This document shows, piece by piece, positions 42,196 through 50,154 of a stretch of 64,000 nt of DNA. The translations under genes and the position numbers were made by a program. Below the pieces are notes generated by a model. It saw nothing but the letters and a program-made list of their open reading frames with translations. It was not told where the DNA came from and ran no database searches. The stretch's first letter is position 1. Each line of letters opens with the position of its first letter. Origin of the DNA: Paeniglutamicibacter gangotriensis Lz1y (GTDB taxonomy: Bacteria > Actinomycetota > Actinomycetes > Actinomycetales > Micrococcaceae); contig NZ_AOCK01000014.1 in the NCBI RefSeq assembly GCF_000348945.1, positions 62,001 through 126,000 on the forward strand, in the 5' to 3' direction.

Positions 42196-44067
42196 CTAAG
42201 AGGCTCTTCGGAGCATCATGTCCGAAAGAGTCCACTCATCCGGTGGGCCCTCGAATTCTTCCCATGGATAATCGTCCCCGGGGGAGAGCAGTAGCAGGGG
42301 TCCAGCCTGGCGCTGGGCAAGCCACTGTCGCCAGGCGGCGCGCTCAGCGCGGTGCTTATGGATTTGGTCGGCAACGAAATCAGCGACCCCGAGGATTTCG
42401 GCCAATGCAGCGAGTGAGGTGCTTGCCACGGCCTCCCATCCGTTTTCGCATCGTCTGACGAGGTTCCATGCCGCCAGAATTTCTAGTGCTTCATGTACCG
42501 TCGACCGGCTCATCCTTGTTTCGGCAACTATGTCTTTGACAAGAGCAGGGGAGTGCTCGATTGCCTCGTAAACAAAGGCAGCAGGCATCCCCAAGAGGCG
42601 GAATGCAGGTCGCATTGCATGCACTTTGCCCTTGCGCCAGGAAATCTCGTTCGCACCTTCTTCGATGTGGCTCGGGATAACCAGGGTGTATTGGTCAGCG
42701 TTCACACCGATTGCCTCGGCAGTGTGGGCAATCAAGGGGTCAGGTTCAGATCTGAGGGCCCGCAGATGAGCTGCAACGGTCGTAGGCTCAACCCCTGATG
42801 CGACGGCCAGCGACCTCACGCCGAATTCAACTATTCGGCTCTCTGTCTTGTGGGCTGCTTCGCCTATGGCTCGTAGAATCATGCGGCGAGCAAGACCAAC
42901 TTTACTTGCGCCATACCTGGGTTCAGCAATCCTTAGAGCAGTGCGCCAGGATCTGATGAACTGGTGTTCGGCTGCAGCACTGCTGATATCAGCCTTGTAC
43001 CTACCCCCCTGTGTTGAAGGCTGGCTTGTGTTGGTTTTCTGGACACTCTTCTTCCCTCTAGATTGCGCCATGAATCTTTGGGCGGAAATCCAGTCTCGGT
43101 GAAGGGCCTTTGACCTGTTGGCGGGGGAGTAGCGGGCGTAGAACTGGGCAAGGCCGGGCCATGTGCCATCCTTGGTTCGACGATCGATGTCGGTGCTGTT
43201 CATCCCTGCAGCGGCAGCCGCCAGCACAACAGCCTGACGGGCTTCCGATGGGCTGCTGTAGCGCGCGGAGTCGTAGATTCCCTGGCTAGCGAGGACGGTC
43301 ATGGTTCGTGACATTCTGGACCCGGGGGCAGACATGGAAATTGCCAGTACTGCTTCGGTCTGTGCTTCCGCCTCCATCGAGTGGATCTCGGGGTCAAGAT
43401 CCTTGATCAGGGCTTGGACGGCCGTCTCATCCGCGGGAGAGTCGAATACGGACTGGGCCATCCGGACGCTCATCTCCAGCTTCTGATATCCGCCGGACTT
43501 GTGGGAGCTGCCAGGCACACGGATGCATCCGTGTCGGAGGTTTTGGTGCGGGGTTGGGTCCAGGCTTTTGTGCCGGCGCGACAGCGCAGTGACCATGTCG
43601 CGGGATGTGTGGAAAGGCATCGGGGTGCTCAACGGCACGTAGACGTGGCGCCCACCATTCGGGGAGTAATCCTGGATCCACTTGAGGCCATGGTCGTGCA
43701 GCCATTGCGTGAGCGCTCGAACATCGGCATCTACTGCTTCTTGTCCACCTTTGGAGGTGTCGAAGTCCAGGCAGAGAGTACGGCAGGCTCCATCGACTCC
43801 GTGAATGATGACGGCTGCCGGCTGGCTGGGGCGGTCCCGGGTCAGATCGCGTTCGTACCGCTGAGGATAGTTGCGGCCGGAGTCGCGGGAAACGCGTACC
43901 CGTGCTTGGCCGCTGATGCGATGAGAGAACTCAGCCCACAGAGCGTCGGGATCTGTGGAGGACTCGAAAGACGGCTGATTTGAGACACGCCAGTGTTTTT
44001 GGGCGCGCTCGTATGGCACGCCCGATGGGGGCTGTTGTAAGATGGGGATAATCCTTCCGGATGGCAC
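42196..44067 (-). CDS. plasmid replication protein with primase-like domain
   Basis: A 623-aa Rep candidate. The N-terminal part resembles archaeo-eukaryotic-type primase/polymerase domains: acidic motif TLCLDFDTSKGG near residue 95 and YSPNGGRHVYVPLS near 132, followed by NLRHGCIRVPGSSHKSGGYQ. The middle is a linker-rich helical region. The C-terminus has winged-helix character (SPALVKDIVAETRMSRSTVHEALEIL) that could bind iterons. It lies between iteron arrays and upstream of parAB, the normal place for rep. No helicase Walker motif is visible, so a host helicase would be needed. The start ATG may be a few codons further in. Confidence 0.82.
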   Translation of the reverse strand: MPSGRIIPILQQPPSGVPYERAQKHWRVSNQPSFESSTDPDALWAEFSHRISGQARVRVSRDSGRNYPQRYERDLTRDRPSQPAAVIIHGVDGACRTLCLDFDTSKGGQEAVDADVRALTQWLHDHGLKWIQDYSPNGGRHVYVPLSTPMPFHTSRDMVTALSRRHKSLDPTPHQNLRHGCIRVPGSSHKSGGYQKLEMSVRMAQSVFDSPADETAVQALIKDLDPEIHSMEAEAQTEAVLAISMSAPGSRMSRTMTVLASQGIYDSARYSSPSEARQAVVLAAAAAGMNSTDIDRRTKDGTWPGLAQFYARYSPANRSKALHRDWISAQRFMAQSRGKKSVQKTNTSQPSTQGGRYKADISSAAAEHQFIRSWRTALRIAEPRYGASKVGLARRMILRAIGEAAHKTESRIVEFGVRSLAVASGVEPTTVAAHLRALRSEPDPLIAHTAEAIGVNADQYTLVIPSHIEEGANEISWRKGKVHAMRPAFRLLGMPAAFVYEAIEHSPALVKDIVAETRMSRSTVHEALEILAAWNLVRRCENGWEAVASTSLAALAEILGVADFVADQIHKHRAERAAWRQWLAQRQAGPLLLLSPGDDYPWEEFEGPPDEWTLSDMMLRRAS

Positions 44068-44262
44068 GACTGAGGCGGAGCTCAGATAGTCGGGAAACCG
44101 CTACTGAACTGCTCCAGATGTCTAGGGGATCAAATTGAATACCGTTGTAGTCACCGAGTCCTTTCTTCCACTGAGATTTGATTCGTTTGCGTCATTTGGG
44201 GATGAGCGGATGCCCGTCCACTGATCTCCAAGAACCAAAGTTCTTTTTGACGCTCCATCCAA

Positions 44263-44330
44263 GTTCTTCGTTCGTCCCGGCAAAAGAGGTACGAAGAACC
44301 TATTCTTCGGAAGGCCCGCGAAAGCGGGCC
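44263..44330. terminator. inverted repeat and bidirectional hairpin between rep and RHH gene
   Basis: A 9-bp dyad GTTCTTCGT/ACGAAGAAC (44263-44299) is followed by a strong hairpin GGCCCGC-GAAA-GCGGGCC (44313-44330) with TTTCT on its plus side. The hairpin lies just after the stop of the ribbon-helix-helix gene and before the rep leader; it can act as a terminator or attenuator for rep. Confidence 0.7.
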
Positions 44331-44339
44331 TTTCTGCAT

Positions 44340-44549
44340 TTACGCGGTTTTCTGCAGGCGCGATCCATGCAAGTCAACGTCACGAACAGCCTGGGCGATC
44401 AAAGCTTCGACGTATTCGCTCACAGACAGGTTGCTGGAGCGAGCCGCTGCATCTAGCTTTGCGCGGCACTCCACAGACACCCTCGTGGCAACGAAGCTGC
44501 GTTCGCCCTTACTTCGCTGTCCGCCTCCACGATTCCCAGTTGCACTCAT
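44340..44549 (-). CDS. ribbon-helix-helix protein, possible copy-control regulator
   Basis: A 69-aa protein with a basic N-terminus (GNRGGGQRSKGER), the beta-strand SFVATRVSVE and two helices (CRAKLDAAARSSNLSVSEYVEALIAQ-type layout), matching Arc/CopG-like regulators. The ATG at 44549 follows AGGACGAGCAG; the longer upstream frame has no similarity. It is immediately upstream of rep on the same strand, where such small DNA-binding proteins usually control copy number or mobilisation. Confidence 0.8.
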   Translation of the reverse strand: MSATGNRGGGQRSKGERSFVATRVSVECRAKLDAAARSSNLSVSEYVEALIAQAVRDVDLHGSRLQKTA

Positions 44550-44958
44550 CTGCTCGTCCTCTGCTTGTGTCCCATTCGGGCCTGCTGCCTGAATGATTCG
44601 GTCAACGGTGACTAGCGGTCGGTGAGTCAGGTAGGCCCGATGGCTTCCCTGTTTCACTTTCCAGCTACACATGAAATTACCACCGTGTGACTCTGGTTTC
44701 TTGGACCTGTTTCAGTTTGCGCGTGGCTTCTGATGCTGTGCTGCTCAGGAAGAAATAGAAACAATGGAACCATTGGCTCTTTCGGCTTGCTGACTGGCAG
44801 ATATGGCTGTTTTGGGACTGGGAACTTATGGGGCAATTGGCAATATTGGTACAAATGGTTCCAATGAACGGAGCGGATAATTTTTTCGTTTGGGCGTGTC
44901 GCCACTGGGGGAGTGGCCGGAAAGTGCTTCATCTTTCGCCGCATACACCGCAAGATAC
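44550..44958. other. gene-free stretch with further iteron-like repeats
   Basis: No convincing gene is seen. ACAATGGAACCATTGG near 44761, ACTTATGGGGCAATTGG near 44823 and AAATGGTTCCAATG near 44855 echo the iterons upstream of parA. The right border is a Tn3-family end. Confidence 0.65.
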
Positions 44959-44996
44959 GGGGTCTGGGGAAGAATCGCCCGGAAATTCACGCTAAG
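44959..44996 (+). repeat. 38-bp Tn3-family inverted repeat, sister of 19973-20010
   Basis: Begins GGGGTCTGGGGAAGAATC and ends TTCACGCTAAG, identical to the end at 19973-20010 but in the opposite orientation. It is followed by the first codons of the same transposase. Confidence 0.87.
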
Positions 44997-45014
44997 GAGT
45001 CAGCGGCCTGTTGA

Positions 45015-45116
45015 ATGGGTTCCATGGCGGTCGATTTTCTAAGTGATGAGCAGGTCGCGGGGTTCGGCGGATTCCCCGGCGAGGTACCGGCGGAGGACCT
45101 GGAACGTTTTTGTTGG
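45015..45116 (+). pseudogene. tnpA: Tn3-family transposase, 5' stub
   Basis: Codes MAVDFLSDEQVAGFGGF and continues to LERFCW, almost identical to the start of the transposase at 19945, then breaks off where another insertion sequence begins. Only about 34 codons remain. Confidence 0.87.
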
Positions 45117-45143
45117 TGTGGACTTTCGCAGTTTTGGGTTCGG

Positions 45144-45970
45144 TCACGCCGCGTAGGCCAGCGTGTCAATGAGCGTCCGGGATATTTGCGTGGTTTCGGC
45201 TTCGGAGCGGGAAGCTTCGGATATTCGGTGGGACCACATTTCCCGGCGTAGTGCGGCCAGGGCATCGAGGAAGCACGGGGTCGCCTTGGACCTGTACCAG
45301 GGCCGAACGATCCACGTCCTCCTCTCCGGTGCGCCTCCACGTACCAGCACCAGGTGGCCGCGTGGAGCCACAGGGACAGGGCGGCGGCCCGTTCGGGTCC
45401 CTGCCGCTTGCGGGACTGCGGGTCCTGTCCGCCGAGGTCCTGCTTGGTGTCGCGGAAGCAGACCTCGATCGCCCAGCGGGCGGCGTAGCGCGAGAGGACA
45501 TCCGCCCCGCCGGCGGTGAGGTCGGTGGTGAAGAAGTAGTCGTCGGGTTCGACGCCCTGGGGGTCACGCACGATCACCAGCCGGACCAGGCTTTCCTTGT
45601 TGACCCGGTACCACAGGACGTCTTGGACGTGGATCTGGCGTTCGATGGTGGTGCCGCGGCTGTCGGCCTGAATGGTCCTCCAGTCTTCCGCCGGAACGGT
45701 TGCCGAGAATGCCGTCGGGGTGGGAAGGCGCTCTCCCTTGGTGCGGGGCCACCCGCGCTTGCCGGTGGGCGGCGGGGCCGCCTCGTAGAGGGCGGCGTCG
45801 CGGCGCATCCGCGAGGTGATCTTGGTGCGGGGCAGGTTGGCGCCGGCGAGGGTGGCGTAGGCACCGTCGGCACACAGGTGGAAACACCTGTCGGGGAACC
45901 ATTCGGCGATCTCGATCATCATCGCGGCGGCGTGCGCGATCGTGGTGGTTGTGCTGTGGGCCGTGGGGAA
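45144..45970 (-). pseudogene. DDE transposase remnant, truncated and frameshifted
   Basis: A decayed insertion sequence. The readable part has MMIEIAEWFPDRCFHLCADG, then TTIERQIHVQDVLWYRVNKE and RWAIEVCFRDTKQDLGGQDP, as in IS701/IS4-like transposases. Reading continues upstream of 45922 without a start, so the 5' end is missing. Near 45350 the frame slips: the expected C-terminus (WYRSKATPCFLDALAALRRE, ending TLAYAA) is in another frame and stops at 45144. The left border at about 45117 cuts the Tn3 transposase stub. Confidence 0.75.
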
Positions 45971-46059
45971 CGAGCCAGGAACCGTAAAGGAATCGATCCC
46001 ATCTCCGCAGAATCCGGGAACCTAACGGTTAGCGAAGGACGGGACGGGTTCCCCTTTGG

Positions 46060-46362
46060 CTAAAGATCGTCGCATTCGCGGCAGATCGTCACGCCCGCCG
46101 ACACCTTGGCCGCTTGGCTGCGGTGGCGGACGCTGAAGCATTCCCCGCACACGAACTCATCGGCTCCTTGCGGTATCACCTCGACAATCAGTTCGTCCAG
46201 GACGATGGCGCCGGGCAGCTCCTGTCCCTCGGAGAAATCCGTCTCCTCGAGGTCGACCTGGACGCTCTTGGCGTTGGGGGCATCCATCTTCTGGACGTCC
46301 TTGAGGACGCGTTCCGATGCTTCGGCAACATCCGGGCGTGCTTCGTCGTAATCCTGGGCCAT
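46060..46362 (-). CDS. DUF4193 zinc-ribbon-like protein
   Basis: A 100-aa protein of the actinobacterial DUF4193 family: acidic N-terminal half (DVAEASERVL... DLEETDFSEGQELPGAIV), then FVCGECFSVRHRSQAAK and TICRECDDL. The two CxxC pairs would bind zinc. Function is unknown; the chromosomal version is widely conserved in actinobacteria. It ends in a stretch (CCTAACGGTTAGC) that recurs beside a decayed second copy at 47.1 kb. Confidence 0.87.
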   Translation of the reverse strand: MAQDYDEARPDVAEASERVLKDVQKMDAPNAKSVQVDLEETDFSEGQELPGAIVLDELIVEVIPQGADEFVCGECFSVRHRSQAAKVSAGVTICRECDDL

Positions 46363-46483
46363 GGTGGTCCTATCTTTCTGGTGGAGCTATTTACTGCCGA
46401 AAGTGTAGGTCCGGGGCTGTGGCTTGACCAATTAGCGGCGGGCTTCACATGGTTGTGTCACCGCTCAATGACACGATTGGTGC

Positions 46484-46685
46484 ATGGAGCTGCTTGAACT
46501 GAACGCAGCCGCATTTGGAGGCGCGATGCGCGCACGGCGGAAATCGCTGGGATGCAACCAACAGGCCCTGGCCGAGTCCAACGTCTCGGAAGTTCATTGT
46601 GGAGCTGGAGGCGGGCAAGGAGAACGTGTCCCTTGCGGTGGCACTGGGGTCCTTGCCGCCCTGGATCCTGTCGCGCCCGCGCTGA
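46484..46685 (+). pseudogene. HipB-like helix-turn-helix gene, frameshifted
   Basis: The first frame gives GGAMRARRKSLGCNQQALAE; after SNVS the homologous sequence continues in another frame as KFIVELEAGKENVSLAVALG and stops soon after. Together they form the start of a HipB/XRE-type antitoxin. A small deletion disrupts the frame, and no toxin gene follows. Confidence 0.7.
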
Positions 46686-46810
46686 GTGCCGTGGCCTTGA
46701 AACGGCGCTGGCCGGCCTTTATGGGATCTTGTGTATTTTTCGTGCTTTCGACTGGTCAATTCGCCATTGGGAAAAGTCGATAACCTATCTTATGTCATTA
46801 AATGTCTAAT

Positions 46811-46837
46811 TTTTATCCTATTTTAAATAGGATAAAA
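46811..46837. repeat. perfect 27-bp AT-rich palindrome with downstream TTGACA
   Basis: Arms TTTTATCCTATTT and AAATAGGATAAAA (13 bp each, no mismatch) flank a single base. TTGACA follows at 46843-46848. No gene starts directly downstream; the nearby HipB and DUF4193 relics suggest an orphaned control region. The rest of 46686-47076 holds no gene. Confidence 0.65.
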
Positions 46838-47076
46838 CTCACTTGACATAATCTATATTATCGGCAATGTAAATTCGATTTAGGGGAGTGGTCCGAAAGT
46901 GAACGTGAGCACAAATCGAGTGTTGTCCACATGGTTTGGCTTCACCCGGTAAAAAGGCCGGGGAAACAACAAATCCCAGGCGATACCGGCCAAGCGTTGC
47001 GTAGGCAACGACATGCCACCACTGGGGCGACCGACCAACCTAACGGTCAGCAGAAGATCGATAGGATTCCCGCAGC

Positions 47077-47147
47077 CTACAGATCGTTGCAGTCGCGGCA
47101 GGTTGTCAGGCCGGCCATTACCATTGCTGCTTGGCTGACCCGGTATT
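47077..47147 (-). pseudogene. DUF4193 3' fragment
   Basis: Encodes YRVSQAAMVMAGLTTCRDCN and stops, matching the last 23 residues of DUF4193 protein at 46.1 kb (VRHRSQAAKVSAGVTICREC). Similarity of the flanking DNA (AACCTAACGGT) extends to the left. The first half of the gene is absent. Confidence 0.65.
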
Positions 47148-47325
47148 GAGGCTAGGGCCAAACATCGGAAGATTGCTGCTTCCGGATATGGAAGTGGTCA
47201 TAGTGACGAGTTACCAAGCACTTTCCGTCTACGGTCCGGGTCACCGGATCCATGCTACTTGGACACTGCGGAGGTTTTTGTCAACGTGGGATCATCATCG
47301 AGATAGATGCCCCAAAGAAGCGTAT

Positions 47326-47353
47326 TTTCCTGAAATATCGGGATATCAGGAAA
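47326..47353. promoter_or_regulatory. inverted repeat upstream of the regulator/membrane pair
   Basis: TTTCCTGA and TCAGGAAA arms with partly paired interior lie 122 bases upstream of the 47475 start. Possible operator. The rest of 47148-47474 shows no gene. Confidence 0.4.
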
Positions 47354-47474
47354 TCCCCTGAACCTCTCGCCTTGGCCCTCCATATATGCCTCATTACAGC
47401 TCCGGGTTCGTATCGCAACTTCGGCCGGTGATCAGCTAGATTAGGTCCATAAGCTCCTTGACCGGGAAGCAATT

Positions 47475-48170
47475 ATGGCGCTGACTAAGACTGACGTTGA
47501 ACACTGGCTTCGCTCCGTTGCGCCCGGCATCGGTTTGACCGTTCTGTCCAAGAAAGCCGGCTTTTCCCGGATCCGCCTCATTCAACAGTTGACCGGCGAC
47601 CGGGTCCAAGAGGAAACGATCATCAAGGTTGCCCGAGTCCTAGACCTTAGTCCCTTGGAGCAGCTGCGCTCCTTCCCCGGCTTTGGCTATCTAAAACCAT
47701 CTTCTCCTGACCGGTCCGAAGTTGGGGCCTTTATCCAGTGGAAGCACCTGATGCGTGCGAGTACCGCGCTCGAATTCGGTGAACCCGTCACCGAGTCCCT
47801 CCTGGGCCCCACCCATTTCGGGGAGACCAGCAGGCAATGGATCGACAGCATCGACCCCGACGGCGGATTGCGCAAGCACCTGCAAGCAGCCGGCCCGATC
47901 AGCAACCCGGGACTTTCAAAGATGCTCAATGGTCCCCTCAGATTGGACCTCGCGTTGCTTGCTACGCAGTACGCTGATATTCCGAGGGTTTCGGCGTTCG
48001 TGGCAGCCCACCTGCTGTCGCCTGCGGAGGCAGGATGGGCTACGGATGAACGTGTTCAGTGGATCCAAGGGTTGGGGCAGGTCGAACGCCTCCAGCTCGT
48101 GGAGACACGAATCCATGCCGCCATTGTGCGGGAACAACGGACTCAGGACTTTATCAACCACCTGGGGTGA
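47475..48170 (+). CDS. putative helix-turn-helix regulator
   Basis: A 231-aa protein with an N-terminal helix-turn-helix-like region (LSKKAGFSRIRLIQQLTGDR, then VQEETIIKVARVLDLSPLEQL) that fits XRE-type folds, and an uncharacterised helical C-terminal part. A second repeat-like stretch (ISNPGLSKMLNGPLRLDLAL) may duplicate the N-terminal pattern. No close named family is recognised. It ends six bases before the membrane-protein start, so the two are one unit. Confidence 0.65.
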   Translation: MALTKTDVEHWLRSVAPGIGLTVLSKKAGFSRIRLIQQLTGDRVQEETIIKVARVLDLSPLEQLRSFPGFGYLKPSSPDRSEVGAFIQWKHLMRASTALEFGEPVTESLLGPTHFGETSRQWIDSIDPDGGLRKHLQAAGPISNPGLSKMLNGPLRLDLALLATQYADIPRVSAFVAAHLLSPAEAGWATDERVQWIQGLGQVERLQLVETRIHAAIVREQRTQDFINHLG

Positions 48171-48175
48171 TAAAT

Positions 48176-48916
48176 ATGGGTGATTTGATCGCCGGCATTC
48201 TGGCCACGGTGTTCAGCATCTTGGTCGTCGTCAGGGCCCCTGGTGCGTTGCGCGAGGCGGCCAGGGTACGCATGTGGCTGGCCCATCTTGTCATGGCTCT
48301 GGTGTTGTGGCTCAGTGTCACCGCCGTCTATATGTCCGTCGATGCACTGTTGGGCGGACGGAACATCACCAACCTTCTGTCGCACTTCGGCTTCTATCTG
48401 ATGTTCTGGCTGGGCGGCGCCGAGGTCGCCTTGAGCATCGGGCGCCACGATTTGTACCGGTTGGTTCACGGCACCATCGGTGCCATGGTCCTGGGCGCCG
48501 GAGCCGCGGCCATGACCGCCACGTTCATCGCCGCCGCACCCGAGTACTCAGCCATGGGCCTGAACCCGTTCCGGGATGATCCGCTCATCGTTCTGTACAA
48601 GGTCCTGAGCTACCTCTACCCGGGGTTTGTCGCCGCCGTACTGGCCAGACCCATGCTCCGCGCCGCCGTGGAGAGCCCCGGTTTGCTGGGATCCGCGAAG
48701 CGGTTCATGGCGATCGGATTCATCCTGGTGCCCCTGGTCCCCGTGGCGCATCTGGGAGAGTTGCTCGATCCCGGCTATGCCATGATCGTGGATCTTCTCT
48801 TGTATCCGGCAATCATCTTGGTCGCCACAGGCGTCACCCTGGCCTTCATTGCCCGACGGCAGATCAACCGGGACGCCTCAACGGAGCACCGGCAGCAGGC
48901 CGAGCATAGCGACTAG
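48176..48916 (+). CDS. seven-helix membrane protein
   Basis: A 246-aa polytopic protein with about seven membrane segments (MGDLIAGILATVFSILVVV, LAHLVMALVLWLSVTAVYMS, LLSHFGFYLMFWLGGAEVAL, and so on) and a short polar tail. It pairs with the HTH protein upstream; such regulator-plus-membrane pairs are widespread in actinobacteria but of unknown role. The last 39 bases overlap the PAP2-like gene on the other strand. Start: ATG at 48176, close to the previous stop. Confidence 0.72.
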   Translation: MGDLIAGILATVFSILVVVRAPGALREAARVRMWLAHLVMALVLWLSVTAVYMSVDALLGGRNITNLLSHFGFYLMFWLGGAEVALSIGRHDLYRLVHGTIGAMVLGAGAAAMTATFIAAAPEYSAMGLNPFRDDPLIVLYKVLSYLYPGFVAAVLARPMLRAAVESPGLLGSAKRFMAIGFILVPLVPVAHLGELLDPGYAMIVDLLLYPAIILVATGVTLAFIARRQINRDASTEHRQQAEHSD

Positions 48917-49462
48917 TGCGCCGATGATGGCACCGGCGAAAACCTGGCTGCTGGTGTGGTGGCTCAATTTCACCCGGGCCCAGCTGGTGATCGCGACCAT
49001 GGCCACCGCCAGATAAGGCCCGTATGGCTGACCGGCGAAGGCATGGAGGAAGACGAAGGCGGCCACGGCCACGTGGATGGAAATCTTCCACACCAGCGTA
49101 ATGGCACCGGTGGCCAGCAGCCCGGCCATGATGAGCAGGACCTCGCGGATCATGACCGGTTCGGCCCGGGTCACAAACATCAGTACCAGGCCAGCCAGGA
49201 TGGAGACCAACGCGACCAGCAACAGGGGCCAGCGTTGTTCGCGCCGGGTCACATGGACATCGCTGACCTTGCCCCTGCCCCGCGCCCACATCAGTGCGGC
49301 CCACGGAATCAGGGTGGTGAAGGTGGTGGCCAGCAGCGCCTGCCCCCAGGGCACCTCGGGGAACCGCAGCGGGGTCAAGGCCAACAGTAAGGTGGCGAGG
49401 ATGGTCGGGGCCAAGACGTGGGAGATCAGCCGCGGCAGCCGGGACGTCTTCAAAGGTGGCAT
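48878..49462 (-). CDS. PAP2-like membrane phosphatase
   Basis: A 194-aa membrane protein with five helices. Weak but ordered PAP2-type residues are seen: SIHVAVAAFVFLHAF, then WARVKLSHHTSSQVFAG, corresponding to the second and third catalytic blocks (SxxH and SRxxxxxHxxxD), with the final aspartate not conserved. The first block (KxxxxxxRP) is not evident. It may be a degenerate lipid phosphate phosphatase. The ATG at 49462 is preferred to the far-upstream start. Confidence 0.65.
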   Translation of the reverse strand: MPPLKTSRLPRLISHVLAPTILATLLLALTPLRFPEVPWGQALLATTFTTLIPWAALMWARGRGKVSDVHVTRREQRWPLLLVALVSILAGLVLMFVTRAEPVMIREVLLIMAGLLATGAITLVWKISIHVAVAAFVFLHAFAGQPYGPYLAVAMVAITSWARVKLSHHTSSQVFAGAIIGALVAMLGLLPVLR

Positions 49463-49587
49463 GGTTCGGGGGTTTCCTGCCAAGTCATGGTGGGTGGGGT
49501 TATGGCGAGGTGGACGGGCCTCCACGCAGGTGGTGCTCCCATTCTTACTGACTCCTCGGGCTGGTTCTCCCTTCGGCATCGTGGTTC

Positions 49588-50154
49588 TCAGCTGTGTCGG
49601 GGGTATTCCTCATAGGTGTAGTCGCTGACCTTCCACCCCTGAGGGGTGTTGGCCATCGCGAGGCTGTAGAGGCGGACCGAGGCGCCCGGTGTGGTCTTTC
49701 CTGCCGTGTCCACCCAGTCCCAGGTGACTTCGTAGGCCAGGGATCCCGGGACCAGCGAATCGGTTCCCTCCACGGCCAAGACACGCGGCATCGAAACGCT
49801 GTGGGGGTGGTCGAACCATTCGCCGCTGGCCCCGTTGCGTGCCGGGGCGGTGATCGTGGCGGCCAGTTCCTGCGTGAAATAGGTGCGGGCCCGTAGGTCA
49901 GCGGACGTTTGGGTGGCATCCGAATCGGTGTGCCAGGTTGTCATGAGCGTCAAGGCCTCAATGGCTGCCTGCTGCTGTGCCGGCACCGGTGGCCCCGTTG
50001 AAGTGCTGCCTGGCGCCGACACTGTGGTTCCCGGGGGCTGTTGTGTCGCAAACTGGGCGGGCCCGGCCGGTGGTGCCGGGTCGGGTTTGGGTGCGCAGCC
50101 GGCCAGAAAAACAAGGGTTGTGGCGCTGAGCAGTGCGCGTCGTGTGATGGTCAT
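49588..50154 (-). CDS. secreted lipoprotein of the transfer region
   Basis: A 188-aa lipoprotein: basic N-terminus, signal peptide with lipobox VFLAGC (about residues 15-20), a proline/threonine-rich linker, then a compact domain of NTF2/TraM-like appearance (AIEALTLMTTWHTDSDATQT ... EVTWDWVDTAGK). Such domains occur in accessory proteins of actinobacterial type IV secretion. It overlaps the peptidoglycan hydrolase by four bases (ATGA), so both form a unit divergent from the main transfer operon. Confidence 0.75.
   Translation of the reverse strand: MTITRRALLSATTLVFLAGCAPKPDPAPPAGPAQFATQQPPGTTVSAPGSTSTGPPVPAQQQAAIEALTLMTTWHTDSDATQTSADLRARTYFTQELAATITAPARNGASGEWFDHPHSVSMPRVLAVEGTDSLVPGSLAYEVTWDWVDTAGKTTPGASVRLYSLAMANTPQGWKVSDYTYEEYPRHS

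Noticed and set aside
44654-44953. 99-aa minus-strand frame in the iteron-like stretch
   Set aside because: It lacks domain features and a good start and lies across repeats.
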